Part shown: positions 18,891 to 26,583 of the stretch, one piece after another
How the letters are laid out: each line of letters starts with the position of its first letter
Numbering within the stretch: position 1 is the stretch's first letter
Origin: Labrenzia sp. R4_2
GTDB taxonomy: Bacteria; Pseudomonadota; Alphaproteobacteria; Rhizobiales; Stappiaceae
Length of the DNA stretch: 64,000 bases
Reading direction: 5' to 3'
Assembly: GCF_017743865.1 (NCBI RefSeq)
Contig: NZ_JAGHRJ010000004.1
Span: 606,659-670,658, forward strand
Translations under genes and position numbers: made by a program
The notes under the pieces: model-generated
Told to the model about the DNA's origin: nothing
What the model saw: the letters and a program-made list of their open reading frames with translations, nothing else
Databases searched by the model: none

Positions 18891-19967
18891 TCAAATCCAA
18901 CCGCCGAGCTCGCGGCGAACGATCGTGTTCAGAACATCCATTCCCAGATCGCTGTCGTTGAGGCATGGGATATGAGTGAAGTTTTCGCCGCCGGCCTCTT
19001 CAAAGATCTCGCCAGCCTCGCCAGCGATTTCTTCGAGCGTTTCAAGGCAATCCGACACGAACCCAGGGTTCATGACAGCAATGTTCTTCATGCCGTCTTT
19101 GGCAAGTTGTTCAACGGTCTTGTCGGTGTAGGGTTGAAGCCACTCTTCTGGCCCGAAACGGGACTGGAACGTGGTCCGCAATTTCGTTTCATCCATGCCC
19201 AGCACCTCACGCATCAGGCGCGTCGTTTTCATGCAGTGACAATGGTAAGGATCGCCCCGTTTGAAATAGGACTGCGGGATACCGTGGTAGGACGTAAGGA
19301 TCGTTTCCGGCTCAAAATCCAGGCTTTCCAGATGTCTCTCGACCGATTTCGCCAGGGCGTTCACATAGATCGGATCATCATGATAGGGTGGCACAGTCCG
19401 GATTGCCGGCTGCCAGCGCATGTCAATCAGGGTTTTGCAGACAACGTCGTTCACAGTGGCCGTGGTTGTGGCCGAATACTGCGGGTAAAGCGGGAACACG
19501 AGAATTCTGTCGCAGCCGGCATCCTTCAGCGCTTTCAGCTTATCGGGGATTGACGGCTGGCCATAGCGCATCGCCCAATCCACTTTCAGCCGGCCATTGG
19601 CATCGCCCAACATTTCAGTGAGCTTGTCCGACTGACTGCGGGTAATGGTGCGCAGGGGCGACTCATTCTTCTCGTGATTCCAGATTTCTTCATAGGCTTT
19701 GCCGGATTTCCCCGGGCGGGTCATCAGAACAATGCCATAGAGGATCGGATACCAAATCGCCTTAGGCCATTCGATCACGCGTTTGTCCGACAAGAACTCT
19801 CGAAGATACCGGCGCATTGGCCAGTAGTCTGTCGCATCCGGCGTGCCGAGATTGACAAGAAGGACGCCGACCTTTCCGGCTTTCACATCCGGGTGTCCCT
19901 CAGGCAGGCGGACTTTTTGAAACTCAGCCGCCTGATCGAGGATGGGAGCTGTCGGTTGAACGTTCAT
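18891..19967 (-). CDS. hemH: Ferrochelatase
   Basis: The 358-residue enzyme inserts Fe(II) into protoporphyrin IX, the last step of heme synthesis. The family blocks GVLLVNLGTPDA, MRYGQPSIPDKL, FPLYPQYSATTTATV and TSYHGIPQSYFKRGDPYHC are present; His228 in TSYHGIP is the expected metal-delivery residue, and the PGFVSDCLETLEEI block holds the matching Glu. The N-terminal 30 residues are an extra tail, as in many alphaproteobacterial enzymes. It stands alone: 198 bases separate it from the SPFH gene downstream and 130 from the ligase gene upstream. No Fur- or Irr-type box was evident. Confidence 0.96.
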   Translation of the reverse strand: MNVQPTAPILDQAAEFQKVRLPEGHPDVKAGKVGVLLVNLGTPDATDYWPMRRYLREFLSDKRVIEWPKAIWYPILYGIVLMTRPGKSGKAYEEIWNHEKNESPLRTITRSQSDKLTEMLGDANGRLKVDWAMRYGQPSIPDKLKALKDAGCDRILVFPLYPQYSATTTATVNDVVCKTLIDMRWQPAIRTVPPYHDDPIYVNALAKSVERHLESLDFEPETILTSYHGIPQSYFKRGDPYHCHCMKTTRLMREVLGMDETKLRTTFQSRFGPEEWLQPYTDKTVEQLAKDGMKNIAVMNPGFVSDCLETLEEIAGEAGEIFEEAGGENFTHIPCLNDSDLGMDVLNTIVRRELGGWI

Positions 19968-20097
19968 CTGCTTTCATTACCCTTACGCTTTGCGTCACTT
20001 TCGCCCATACATAGGACAACGACTGCGGAAGGCCAATGCGGCATCACCGGCGCAGATGATCTTTTCTTAACAGAGACCAACCAGGCGACTGGCAGTC

Positions 20098-21336
20098 TTA
20101 GCCGTAGTCGCGTTCGTCAGCGATGACTTTCCCGTCGTTCGGCAGCGTCCCGGGAGACACAAGTTCTACATCTCCCTTTAATCGGGTTACATCCCGCAAG
20201 GTATCTGCAACACGCTCAGCAAGCCCGTTGCCCATCACCTCCGTCTCGACAGCCAGCTTCATGGCATCACTTGCCCCGGCACGGCTGACAGACAAGCGTG
20301 CTTTCTTGACTTCCGGATGGCTGCTGAGGATCTGGGCGATTTGGGACGGGTCGACGAACATACCTTTAATTTTAGTCCGCTGATCGGCCCGTCCCATCCA
20401 CCCGGCCAGCCGCATGTTGGTCCGCCCGCAGGGCGACTGACCAGGCATAACCATCGACAGGTCCCCGGTTCCAAACCGGATCAACGGGTAGAGGGGGTTG
20501 AAGTTGGTGACCACAAGCTCACCGACTTCGCCATCGGCAACCGGCTCTCCGGTTCCCGGGCGCACGATCTCAACAATATAGTCCTCATTGACCACCATGC
20601 CTTCGCGCGCTTCGGTCTCATAAGCAATGACACCGAGGTCGGCCGTCGCATAACACTGCGCAACGGATATGCCCTTTGATGCATATTCCTCGCGCAAGGC
20701 CGGGAACAAGGCACCGCCGGAGACCAGCGCAACCTTGATGGAGGACATGTCCCGGCCCTGCTCTGCCCCACGGTCGAGGAGAACCTTGAGGTAGTCTGGT
20801 GTTCCCGTGAAACCGGTCGGCTTCAATACTTCAACCGCTTCCACTTGCATATCCGTGTTGCCAACACCGGCAGGAAACACGGAGCAGCCCATTGCAATCG
20901 CAGCCTGATCCAGGATGAAGCCGCCAGGTGTCAAATGGTAAGAGAAGGCGTTGAGAACGGTATCGCCCTTCTTGAAGCCTGCAGCGTGCAACGCCCGCGC
21001 GCCGTTCCACGGATCCAGACCGGGTGCTTGAGGTTCCCAGATCGGTCCAGGCGACATGAAAACGCGCGCGGCCGTGACACCGTTTTGCGATAGGAAGCCA
21101 CCAAACGGAGGAGCCGCTTTCTGCTTCTCGAGCATCTCGGATTTGCGCAAGACCGGTAGTTTTGCAAGCGCCGCACGGTCTGTTACGGAATGCGCATCTA
21201 TACCATCCAATTGCGCCGCCCACCCTGGGGCAGACTGCATGGCGCCACTCAGTTGCTCCGGTAGCCGGGCAAAGAGATCCTGTTCGCGCTGAGCAGGGCT
21301 TTGCTGCTCGCGCGCCTCATATGGTTGATTGCTCAT
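20098..21336 (-). CDS. Phenylacetate-CoA ligase family AMP-forming ligase
   Basis: This 412-residue protein belongs to the PaaK-like branch of acyl-adenylating enzymes. It lacks a strong canonical P-loop, but ARVFMSPGPIWEPQ, SYHLTPGGFILD, CYATADLGVIAYE, LIRFGTGDLSMV and MGRADQRTKIKGMFVDP are characteristic. It would form an acyl-CoA from a carboxylate, ATP and CoA. Last gene of the transporter-ligase operon, 26 bases after the ATPase gene, with GGAG six bases before its ATG. The substrate is unknown; its presence beside an importer and a second ligase points to an imported aromatic or aliphatic acid. Confidence 0.88.
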   Translation of the reverse strand: MSNQPYEAREQQSPAQREQDLFARLPEQLSGAMQSAPGWAAQLDGIDAHSVTDRAALAKLPVLRKSEMLEKQKAAPPFGGFLSQNGVTAARVFMSPGPIWEPQAPGLDPWNGARALHAAGFKKGDTVLNAFSYHLTPGGFILDQAAIAMGCSVFPAGVGNTDMQVEAVEVLKPTGFTGTPDYLKVLLDRGAEQGRDMSSIKVALVSGGALFPALREEYASKGISVAQCYATADLGVIAYETEAREGMVVNEDYIVEIVRPGTGEPVADGEVGELVVTNFNPLYPLIRFGTGDLSMVMPGQSPCGRTNMRLAGWMGRADQRTKIKGMFVDPSQIAQILSSHPEVKKARLSVSRAGASDAMKLAVETEVMGNGLAERVADTLRDVTRLKGDVELVSPGTLPNDGKVIADERDYG

Positions 21337-21362
21337 GGTCGTCTCCGCCTGTAAGCCCTTGT

Positions 21363-22217
21363 TTAGGCCAGCCAGCGCTTTCTTCGTTTGTAGTGTTTGA
21401 CGTCCTTGAAGGAGCGGCGTCCTTCGCCGCCAACACCAAGGTAGAATTCCTTGACGTCTTCGTTCTCCAGAAGGGATTTCCCAGCCCCATCAAGAACAAT
21501 CCGTCCGGATTCCATTATATAGCCGTAGGTTGCGTATTTGAGCGCAACGTTGGTGTTCTGCTCAGCCAAGAGGAAGGAAACACCTTCGTTTTGGTTGAGC
21601 TTGCGAACAATTTCGAAAATCTCTTCCACGAGCTGCGGCGCAAGGCCCATGCTCGGTTCATCCAGCAGGATCATCTTCGGCCGGCTCATCAGAGCCCGGC
21701 CAATCGCGCACATTTGTTGCTCACCGCCTGAGGTGTACCCCGCCTGGCTCTGGCGGCGTTCTCTCAAACGGGGGAAATAGTCATAAACCATCTCCAGGTC
21801 TGCCTTTACCGCAGCGTGCCCGTCCTTGCGGGTGTAAGCACCTGTCAGCAGGTTTTCTTCAATTGAAAGGTGACCAAAGCAGTGCCGGCCTTCCATGACC
21901 TGAATACACCCGCGGCGGACCAGATCATTTGGAGACAGCGCTTGAACTTCTTCCCCTTCAAACAGAATCTTGCCCTTTGTCACATCTCCGCGCTCAGCGC
22001 CGAGCAGATTGGATATGGCCTTCAATGTGGTTGACTTGCCAGCGCCGTTCGCCCCTAGCAGAGCCACGATCCCACCCTTCGGCACAGTCAGGGACACGCC
22101 CTTGAGCACCAGGATCACGTGGTCATAAATCACTTCGATATTGTTGACCGACAGGATCGTTTCAGCCGGCTCAGCGGCAGCTTCCGTGTTCGGCGTTTCT
22201 ACATCCAATAAAGCCAT
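21363..22217 (-). CDS. Branched-chain-type ABC transporter ATPase (LivF-like)
   Basis: This 284-residue ATP-binding subunit belongs to the HAAT importer family. Motifs are Walker A GANGAGKSTT, the ABC signature TSGGEQQMCAIGRAL, Walker B MILLDEPSMGLAP, and LLAEQN before the switch His position. The C-terminal tail (KDVKHYKRRKRWLA) is basic and longer than usual for LivF. I chose the ATG at 22217, behind AGGAGAGGACGG, over a frame start 54 bases upstream. Together with the LivG-like ATPase it would power the two permeases. Confidence 0.94.
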   Translation of the reverse strand: MALLDVETPNTEAAAEPAETILSVNNIEVIYDHVILVLKGVSLTVPKGGIVALLGANGAGKSTTLKAISNLLGAERGDVTKGKILFEGEEVQALSPNDLVRRGCIQVMEGRHCFGHLSIEENLLTGAYTRKDGHAAVKADLEMVYDYFPRLRERRQSQAGYTSGGEQQMCAIGRALMSRPKMILLDEPSMGLAPQLVEEIFEIVRKLNQNEGVSFLLAEQNTNVALKYATYGYIMESGRIVLDGAGKSLLENEDVKEFYLGVGGEGRRSFKDVKHYKRRKRWLA

Positions 22218-22235
22218 TCCGTCCTCTCCTGAGAG

Positions 22236-22261
22236 GCTCCGCCGCTGTGGTGCGGCGGAGC
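22236..22261 (-). repeat. 10-bp intercistronic hairpin between binding-protein and ATPase genes
   Basis: GCTCCGCCGC (22236-22245), a 6-base loop and GCGGCGGAGC (22252-22261) pair perfectly. It lies between the binding-protein stop and the LivF-like start and has no T-run. Such hairpins commonly protect the abundant binding-protein mRNA from 3' decay. Confidence 0.7.
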
Positions 22262-22271
22262 GAGCTGCCAA

Positions 22272-23600
22272 TCAGTTCGGGCAGGGTTCAGTCCGTGCGG
22301 GCCACGGAGCGTTTTTCTCTGCGTATTCTTTAGCCGCAGCTTCGATAAGCGGACGAACGACGTCGGTCATCGGTTCAATCCAGCCAGATGCCTGCTGCCA
22401 CTTTGTGCCGTTCCACTCTTGAACGAACACAGGATGGCTGCCGGAGTGGTCTTCACAGGTCACCTTCATCGGATGTGCAAAGCCCTTCAGGCCCAGTTCC
22501 GCAAGACGAGCTTCGTCCAGATTCAAGGCTTCCAGACCCATCCGCATATCTTCACCGGTGATCACTTTCTTACCGGTCAGTTCCTGAGCGGTACGAATGC
22601 CTTCGGCAACGATCACGGAGTTCAAGACACCACGGTTGTAGAGCGTCTGACCCAGTGTCTCGCCGTCCGTGGAAGACAGACCAGCGTCAATGACATACTT
22701 CTGAATGTCATCCAGAGCCGGGAAGTCACGGCCAACGCCAGAGAAGTTCAGAGCCTTGTAGCCTTTGGCGTCCTGACCGCCTGCAGCCGCATCGTCATCG
22801 CCTGCGGACCACCACACACCAATGAACTTGTCCATCGGGTAGCGGATCTTGACGGCTTCCTTGATCGCGGTCGGGTTCATTGCGCCCCAGCCCCACATGA
22901 TCATGTAGTCCGGACGGTCACGGCGCACGTTCAGCCACTGTGAGGACTGGTTCTGCATTTCCTTAAGACCAACCGGGTACTTCAGGAGCTCAAAGCCATG
23001 CTTTTCTGCGAGCTGTTCCAGAAGCGGGATCGGCTCACGGCCATAGCCGGCATCCAGGAAGATGTAACCAATCTTTTTGCCGTTCAGATTGTCCAGGCCA
23101 CCTTCCTGTTCACCAATGTATTTGATGACCACGGAAGCACCGTCCCAGTATGTGTCCGGCACGTTGAAGACCCAAGGGAATGTGTTGCCGTCTGCGGCCG
23201 CAGACAGACCGTAACCCATTGAGAGAACCGGAATTTTATCAACGCTGGCCTTCGGGATCAGCTGGAGCGTGATGCCCGTTGAATACGGGTTATAGACCAG
23301 CGCGCCTTTGCCTTTGGTTGCTTCGTAGCACTCCACGCCTTTTTGCGCGTTGTAGCCGGTTTCGCACTCTTCGAGGGCCAGCTTGACACCGCCGATACCA
23401 CCATCGCGCTCATTGAGCATTTTCAGATAGTCATGCATGCCGTTGGCGATGTGAATGCCTGAAGCTGCGAACGGACCGGTCCGGTAAGTCAGCAGCGGAA
23501 CATAGTTGGTGTCTTCGGCCTGGGCGACAGGCGTCATAGCACCCGACAAGCCCACACCGACGGCAACAGCTGTTCCCAGAGCAAGTTGCTTGAAGTTCAT
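22272..23600 (-). CDS. ABC transporter substrate-binding protein (HAAT family)
   Basis: The 442-residue periplasmic receptor of the importer. A Sec signal (residues 1-28, core LGTAVAVGVGLSG, ending AQA before Glu) is followed by a type I periplasmic-binding fold: VPLLTYRTGPFAASG, NAQKGVECYEATKGKGAL, KIGYIFLDAGYGRE and a C-terminal block with two cysteines (ending EPCPN). It resembles receptors for branched-chain amino acids but belongs to the longer group found next to acyl-CoA ligases. The ATG at 23600 follows GGGAGGAG. Hairpins lie on both sides of the gene, favouring high expression. Confidence 0.93.
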   Translation of the reverse strand: MNFKQLALGTAVAVGVGLSGAMTPVAQAEDTNYVPLLTYRTGPFAASGIHIANGMHDYLKMLNERDGGIGGVKLALEECETGYNAQKGVECYEATKGKGALVYNPYSTGITLQLIPKASVDKIPVLSMGYGLSAAADGNTFPWVFNVPDTYWDGASVVIKYIGEQEGGLDNLNGKKIGYIFLDAGYGREPIPLLEQLAEKHGFELLKYPVGLKEMQNQSSQWLNVRRDRPDYMIMWGWGAMNPTAIKEAVKIRYPMDKFIGVWWSAGDDDAAAGGQDAKGYKALNFSGVGRDFPALDDIQKYVIDAGLSSTDGETLGQTLYNRGVLNSVIVAEGIRTAQELTGKKVITGEDMRMGLEALNLDEARLAELGLKGFAHPMKVTCEDHSGSHPVFVQEWNGTKWQQASGWIEPMTDVVRPLIEAAAKEYAEKNAPWPARTEPCPN

Positions 23601-23620
23601 TTTGTACTCCTCCCATGCGG

Positions 23621-23683
23621 ACCGGACGATCCGGTACCGCCAGACCAGTGACGCCATTCCTCCCCGGACTGGTCCAAGTCCGG
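23621..23683 (-). repeat. Two intercistronic hairpins upstream of the binding-protein gene
   Basis: ACCGGA/TCCGGT (23621-23635, 3-base loop) and CCGGACT/AGTCCGG (23664-23683, 6-base loop) are perfect. They sit between the LivM-like stop and the binding-protein start and are not followed by T-runs. They probably shape mRNA processing within the operon. Confidence 0.55.
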
Positions 23684-23707
23684 ATGGCGGGTATAAGGCT
23701 GGCCGCC

Positions 23708-24784
23708 TTAGTACGGGAACGGCCAGACCCTGAGCTTTTGTTTCCCGATCTGCCACAGCCGGGCAAACCCGTGCGGCTCGACAATCAGGAAGAAGATGAT
23801 CAATGCGCCGACGATCATAAAGGTGACATGCTCGACCGCTTCTGCTGCCACGTCAAATCCGAGAACACCCGGAATGAACTTCAGGAAGACCGGCAGGATC
23901 CAGATGAACGCTGCGCCCATAAAGGCGCCTGCAAGGCTGCCCAAGCCACCCAAGATCACCATGAACAACACCTGGAAGGACAACTGGATGGAGTAGGATG
24001 ACGGTTCAGCCGCGTTGAGCCAGAAGAACACCATCATCGCACCTGCAACACCGCAGATGTAAGACGACACGGCAAAGGCCAACAGCTTGGTTTGCAAGGG
24101 GCGGATGCCCATCAGTTCCGCGGCGATGTCCATGTCGCGGATCATCATCCAGGACCGTCCGATCCGGCCGCGCAAGACGTTCGCCATCAACATCGCAATG
24201 CCGACGGTGATTGTCAGAACGATGAAGTAACGCACCAGTGGAGACGATTCCGCGCCTGAGACAACGACACCGAAGGCTTCACGATGCGGGATTTCGATCG
24301 CCCCGGACGCATTGTAGTTGTAGAGCCAGCCAATACGGATGAAGCACCACTCAAGGAAGAACTGGGCCGCCAGTGTGGTCACAGCCAAGTAGAGGCCTTT
24401 GATGCGCAGGCTCGGAAGACCAAAAATTGCGCCAACCCCGGCGGAGAACACACCGGACAACAACACCATCAAGATAACGTTGGCGTCCGGGAAGATGGTT
24501 GTCAGTTTATAGGCAGCATAGGCTCCGACACCCATGAAGGCGCCGGTGCCGAGTGACAACTGCCCACAGAACCCTGTCAGAACGTTCAGCCCGATCGCCG
24601 CCAGCGAAAACACCAGGAACGGGATCATGATGGACGTCAGAAAGAAGTCGTTGGCAAAGAACGGAATGGCGACAAATGCGATCAGCAGGATTGCCGCAAG
24701 ACCGATCCGGTCCTGACGGATCGGCATAAGCGCCTGGTCCGCCTGGTAGCTTGTTTTGAATTGGCCAGCTTCGCGATAAAACAT
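23708..24784 (-). CDS. Branched-chain-type ABC permease (LivM-like)
   Basis: This is a 358-residue inner-membrane permease with about nine or ten hydrophobic helices. The LivM signature segments NVLTGFCGQLSLGTGAFMGVGAYAA and GRIGRSWMMIRDMDIAAELMGIRPLQTKLLAF are present; the second contains the EAA-like loop that contacts the ATPases. It starts 5 bases after the LivH-like stop. It partners the LivH-like subunit in a heterodimeric channel. Confidence 0.94.
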   Translation of the reverse strand: MFYREAGQFKTSYQADQALMPIRQDRIGLAAILLIAFVAIPFFANDFFLTSIMIPFLVFSLAAIGLNVLTGFCGQLSLGTGAFMGVGAYAAYKLTTIFPDANVILMVLLSGVFSAGVGAIFGLPSLRIKGLYLAVTTLAAQFFLEWCFIRIGWLYNYNASGAIEIPHREAFGVVVSGAESSPLVRYFIVLTITVGIAMLMANVLRGRIGRSWMMIRDMDIAAELMGIRPLQTKLLAFAVSSYICGVAGAMMVFFWLNAAEPSSYSIQLSFQVLFMVILGGLGSLAGAFMGAAFIWILPVFLKFIPGVLGFDVAAEAVEHVTFMIVGALIIFFLIVEPHGFARLWQIGKQKLRVWPFPY

Positions 24785-24788
24785 GGTG

Positions 24789-25742
24789 TCAAACCCGCTC
24801 GATGATCTTTTCGCCGAACAGCCCTTGAGGCCGGAACAGCAGGAAAATGAGTGCGATGATGTAGGCGAGCCACGACTCTATGCCGCCGCCAACAAGACCA
24901 CCCCAGTAAAGTTCACCGATCTTTTCGCCGAACCCGATGATAAGGCCGCCAACAATCGCGCCGGGGATCGAGGTAAAGCCCCCGAGGATCAAGACCGGCA
25001 AGGCCTTGAAGGCGACGATCTCAAGCGCGAAGGAGACGTCGGAGCGCGCGCCCCACATGATCCCAGTTGCAAGCGCAACCAGGCCTGCTGCGAACCAGAC
25101 AATTGCCCAGATCTGATTGAGCGAAATGCCGACGGAAAGCGCTGCCTGGTGATCATCGGCAACAGCACGCAAGGCGCGGCCAATACGCGTCTTGTTGAAG
25201 AAGATCCCGAGCGACGCCACCATGATGACCGCAATCACAGCCGCTGCAATATCAATATGTTGCAGGATAACCAGACCACGCTCACCGAATTCGAATGCCG
25301 TTGAACCGGTTGGCAGGCCAAGTTCTTGAGTGATCATTTGCTTGGGCTCACCACCGAAGACAAATTCACCAAACCCAATCAGGAAGTAAGTCAGTCCAAT
25401 GGTCGCCATCAGCAAGATGATGTCTGGCTGATTGACCAGCGGACGCATCACAACCCGTTCCACGCTGTAGGCCAGCACACCCATGACACCGATGGTCAGC
25501 AGCAAGGCCAGATACGCCGGAACGCCATTTTCATGAAGGCCTACAAGCGTCAAGCCGGCAAACACCACCATGATGCCCTGGGCAAAGTTGAAGACACCGG
25601 AGGCCTTGAAGATAAGCACAAATCCGAGCGCAATGAGCGCATACAGGATCCCGGCAACAAATCCTTCCCAAAGCACCTGCAGGAAAAAGTCCGGCATCTG
25701 ATACATTTGGACGAAGGGATCAATGAAAATATCGTAGAGCAT
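24789..25742 (-). CDS. Branched-chain-type ABC permease (LivH-like)
   Basis: This is a 317-residue inner-membrane permease with about eight helices. The LivH hallmarks are GILYALIALGFVLIFKASGVFNFAQG near the N-terminus, the loop GRALRAVADDHQAALSVGI (ATPase contact) and the GGFTSIPGAIVGGLIIGFGE block. It follows the LivG-like gene after 13 bases and precedes the LivM-like gene by 5. Confidence 0.94.
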   Translation of the reverse strand: MLYDIFIDPFVQMYQMPDFFLQVLWEGFVAGILYALIALGFVLIFKASGVFNFAQGIMVVFAGLTLVGLHENGVPAYLALLLTIGVMGVLAYSVERVVMRPLVNQPDIILLMATIGLTYFLIGFGEFVFGGEPKQMITQELGLPTGSTAFEFGERGLVILQHIDIAAAVIAVIMVASLGIFFNKTRIGRALRAVADDHQAALSVGISLNQIWAIVWFAAGLVALATGIMWGARSDVSFALEIVAFKALPVLILGGFTSIPGAIVGGLIIGFGEKIGELYWGGLVGGGIESWLAYIIALIFLLFRPQGLFGEKIIERV

Positions 25743-25755
25743 TTGGTTCCCCCCG

Positions 25756-26583
25756 TTAGTGGCTCACACCGAGATAAGCGTCGATAACGGCCTGGCTGGC
25801 CTGAACTTCCTCGGGAGGACCGTCCGCAATCTTCTTGCCGTAGTCGAGCACGACGACACGGTCGGAGAGATCCATGACAACACCCATATCGTGTTCAATC
25901 AGAGCGATGGTGGTTCCAAACTCCTGATTCACGTCGATGATGAAGCGGCTCATGTCTTCTTTTTCTTCCAAGTTCATGCCGGCCATCGGCTCGTCCAGAA
26001 GTAGAAGATCCGGTTCCATGGCAAGCGCCCGGCCAAGCTCAACCCGCTTTTGAAGGCCATATGGCAAACGGCCGACAGGGGTTTTGCGGATCGCCTGGAT
26101 CTCGAGGAAATCGATGATGTCCTCGACCTTCTTGCGGTGCTCGATTTCTTCCGCCTCTGCCGGACCACGCCAGAGCATCTGCCAGAAGAAGTTCTTGTGC
26201 ATCTTCAAGGACCGGCCGGACATGATGTTGTCCAGCGTCGTCATCCCTTTGAACAGCGCGACGTTCTGGAAAGTCCGGGCGATGCCATTGCTGGCAGCCT
26301 CATACGGTTTCATCTTCCGGCGCACTTTTCCTTGCCAGGTAATGGTGCCTTCCTGAGGATGATAGAACCCATTGATAACGTTCAACATTGAGGTTTTCCC
26401 GGCCCCGTTCGGACCGATGATGGCGCGGATTTCCCCTTCCAGGATGTCGAAAGAGATGTTGGTGATCGCTTTCACGCCACCGAACGACAAGGACACGTTA
26501 TCCACGCGCAGAAGCTCTTCACCCGCAGCTGGTGCTCCAGCGGCAGCCGGTGAAAGTTCTTTCTCTGATACTAGAGCGTTCAT
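25756..26583 (-). CDS. Branched-chain-type ABC transporter ATPase (LivG-like)
   Basis: This is a 275-residue ATP-binding subunit. It shows Walker A IIGPNGAGKTSMLNVI, a signature segment GLQKRVELGRAL, Walker B LLLLDEPMAGMN and the switch His in LIEHDMG. The C-terminal block VVVLDYGKKIADGPPEEV is typical of LivG. Its ATG overlaps the stop of the upstream acyl-CoA synthetase gene by four bases (ATGA), tightly coupling ligase and transporter expression. Confidence 0.94.
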   Translation of the reverse strand: MNALVSEKELSPAAAGAPAAGEELLRVDNVSLSFGGVKAITNISFDILEGEIRAIIGPNGAGKTSMLNVINGFYHPQEGTITWQGKVRRKMKPYEAASNGIARTFQNVALFKGMTTLDNIMSGRSLKMHKNFFWQMLWRGPAEAEEIEHRKKVEDIIDFLEIQAIRKTPVGRLPYGLQKRVELGRALAMEPDLLLLDEPMAGMNLEEKEDMSRFIIDVNQEFGTTIALIEHDMGVVMDLSDRVVVLDYGKKIADGPPEEVQASQAVIDAYLGVSH

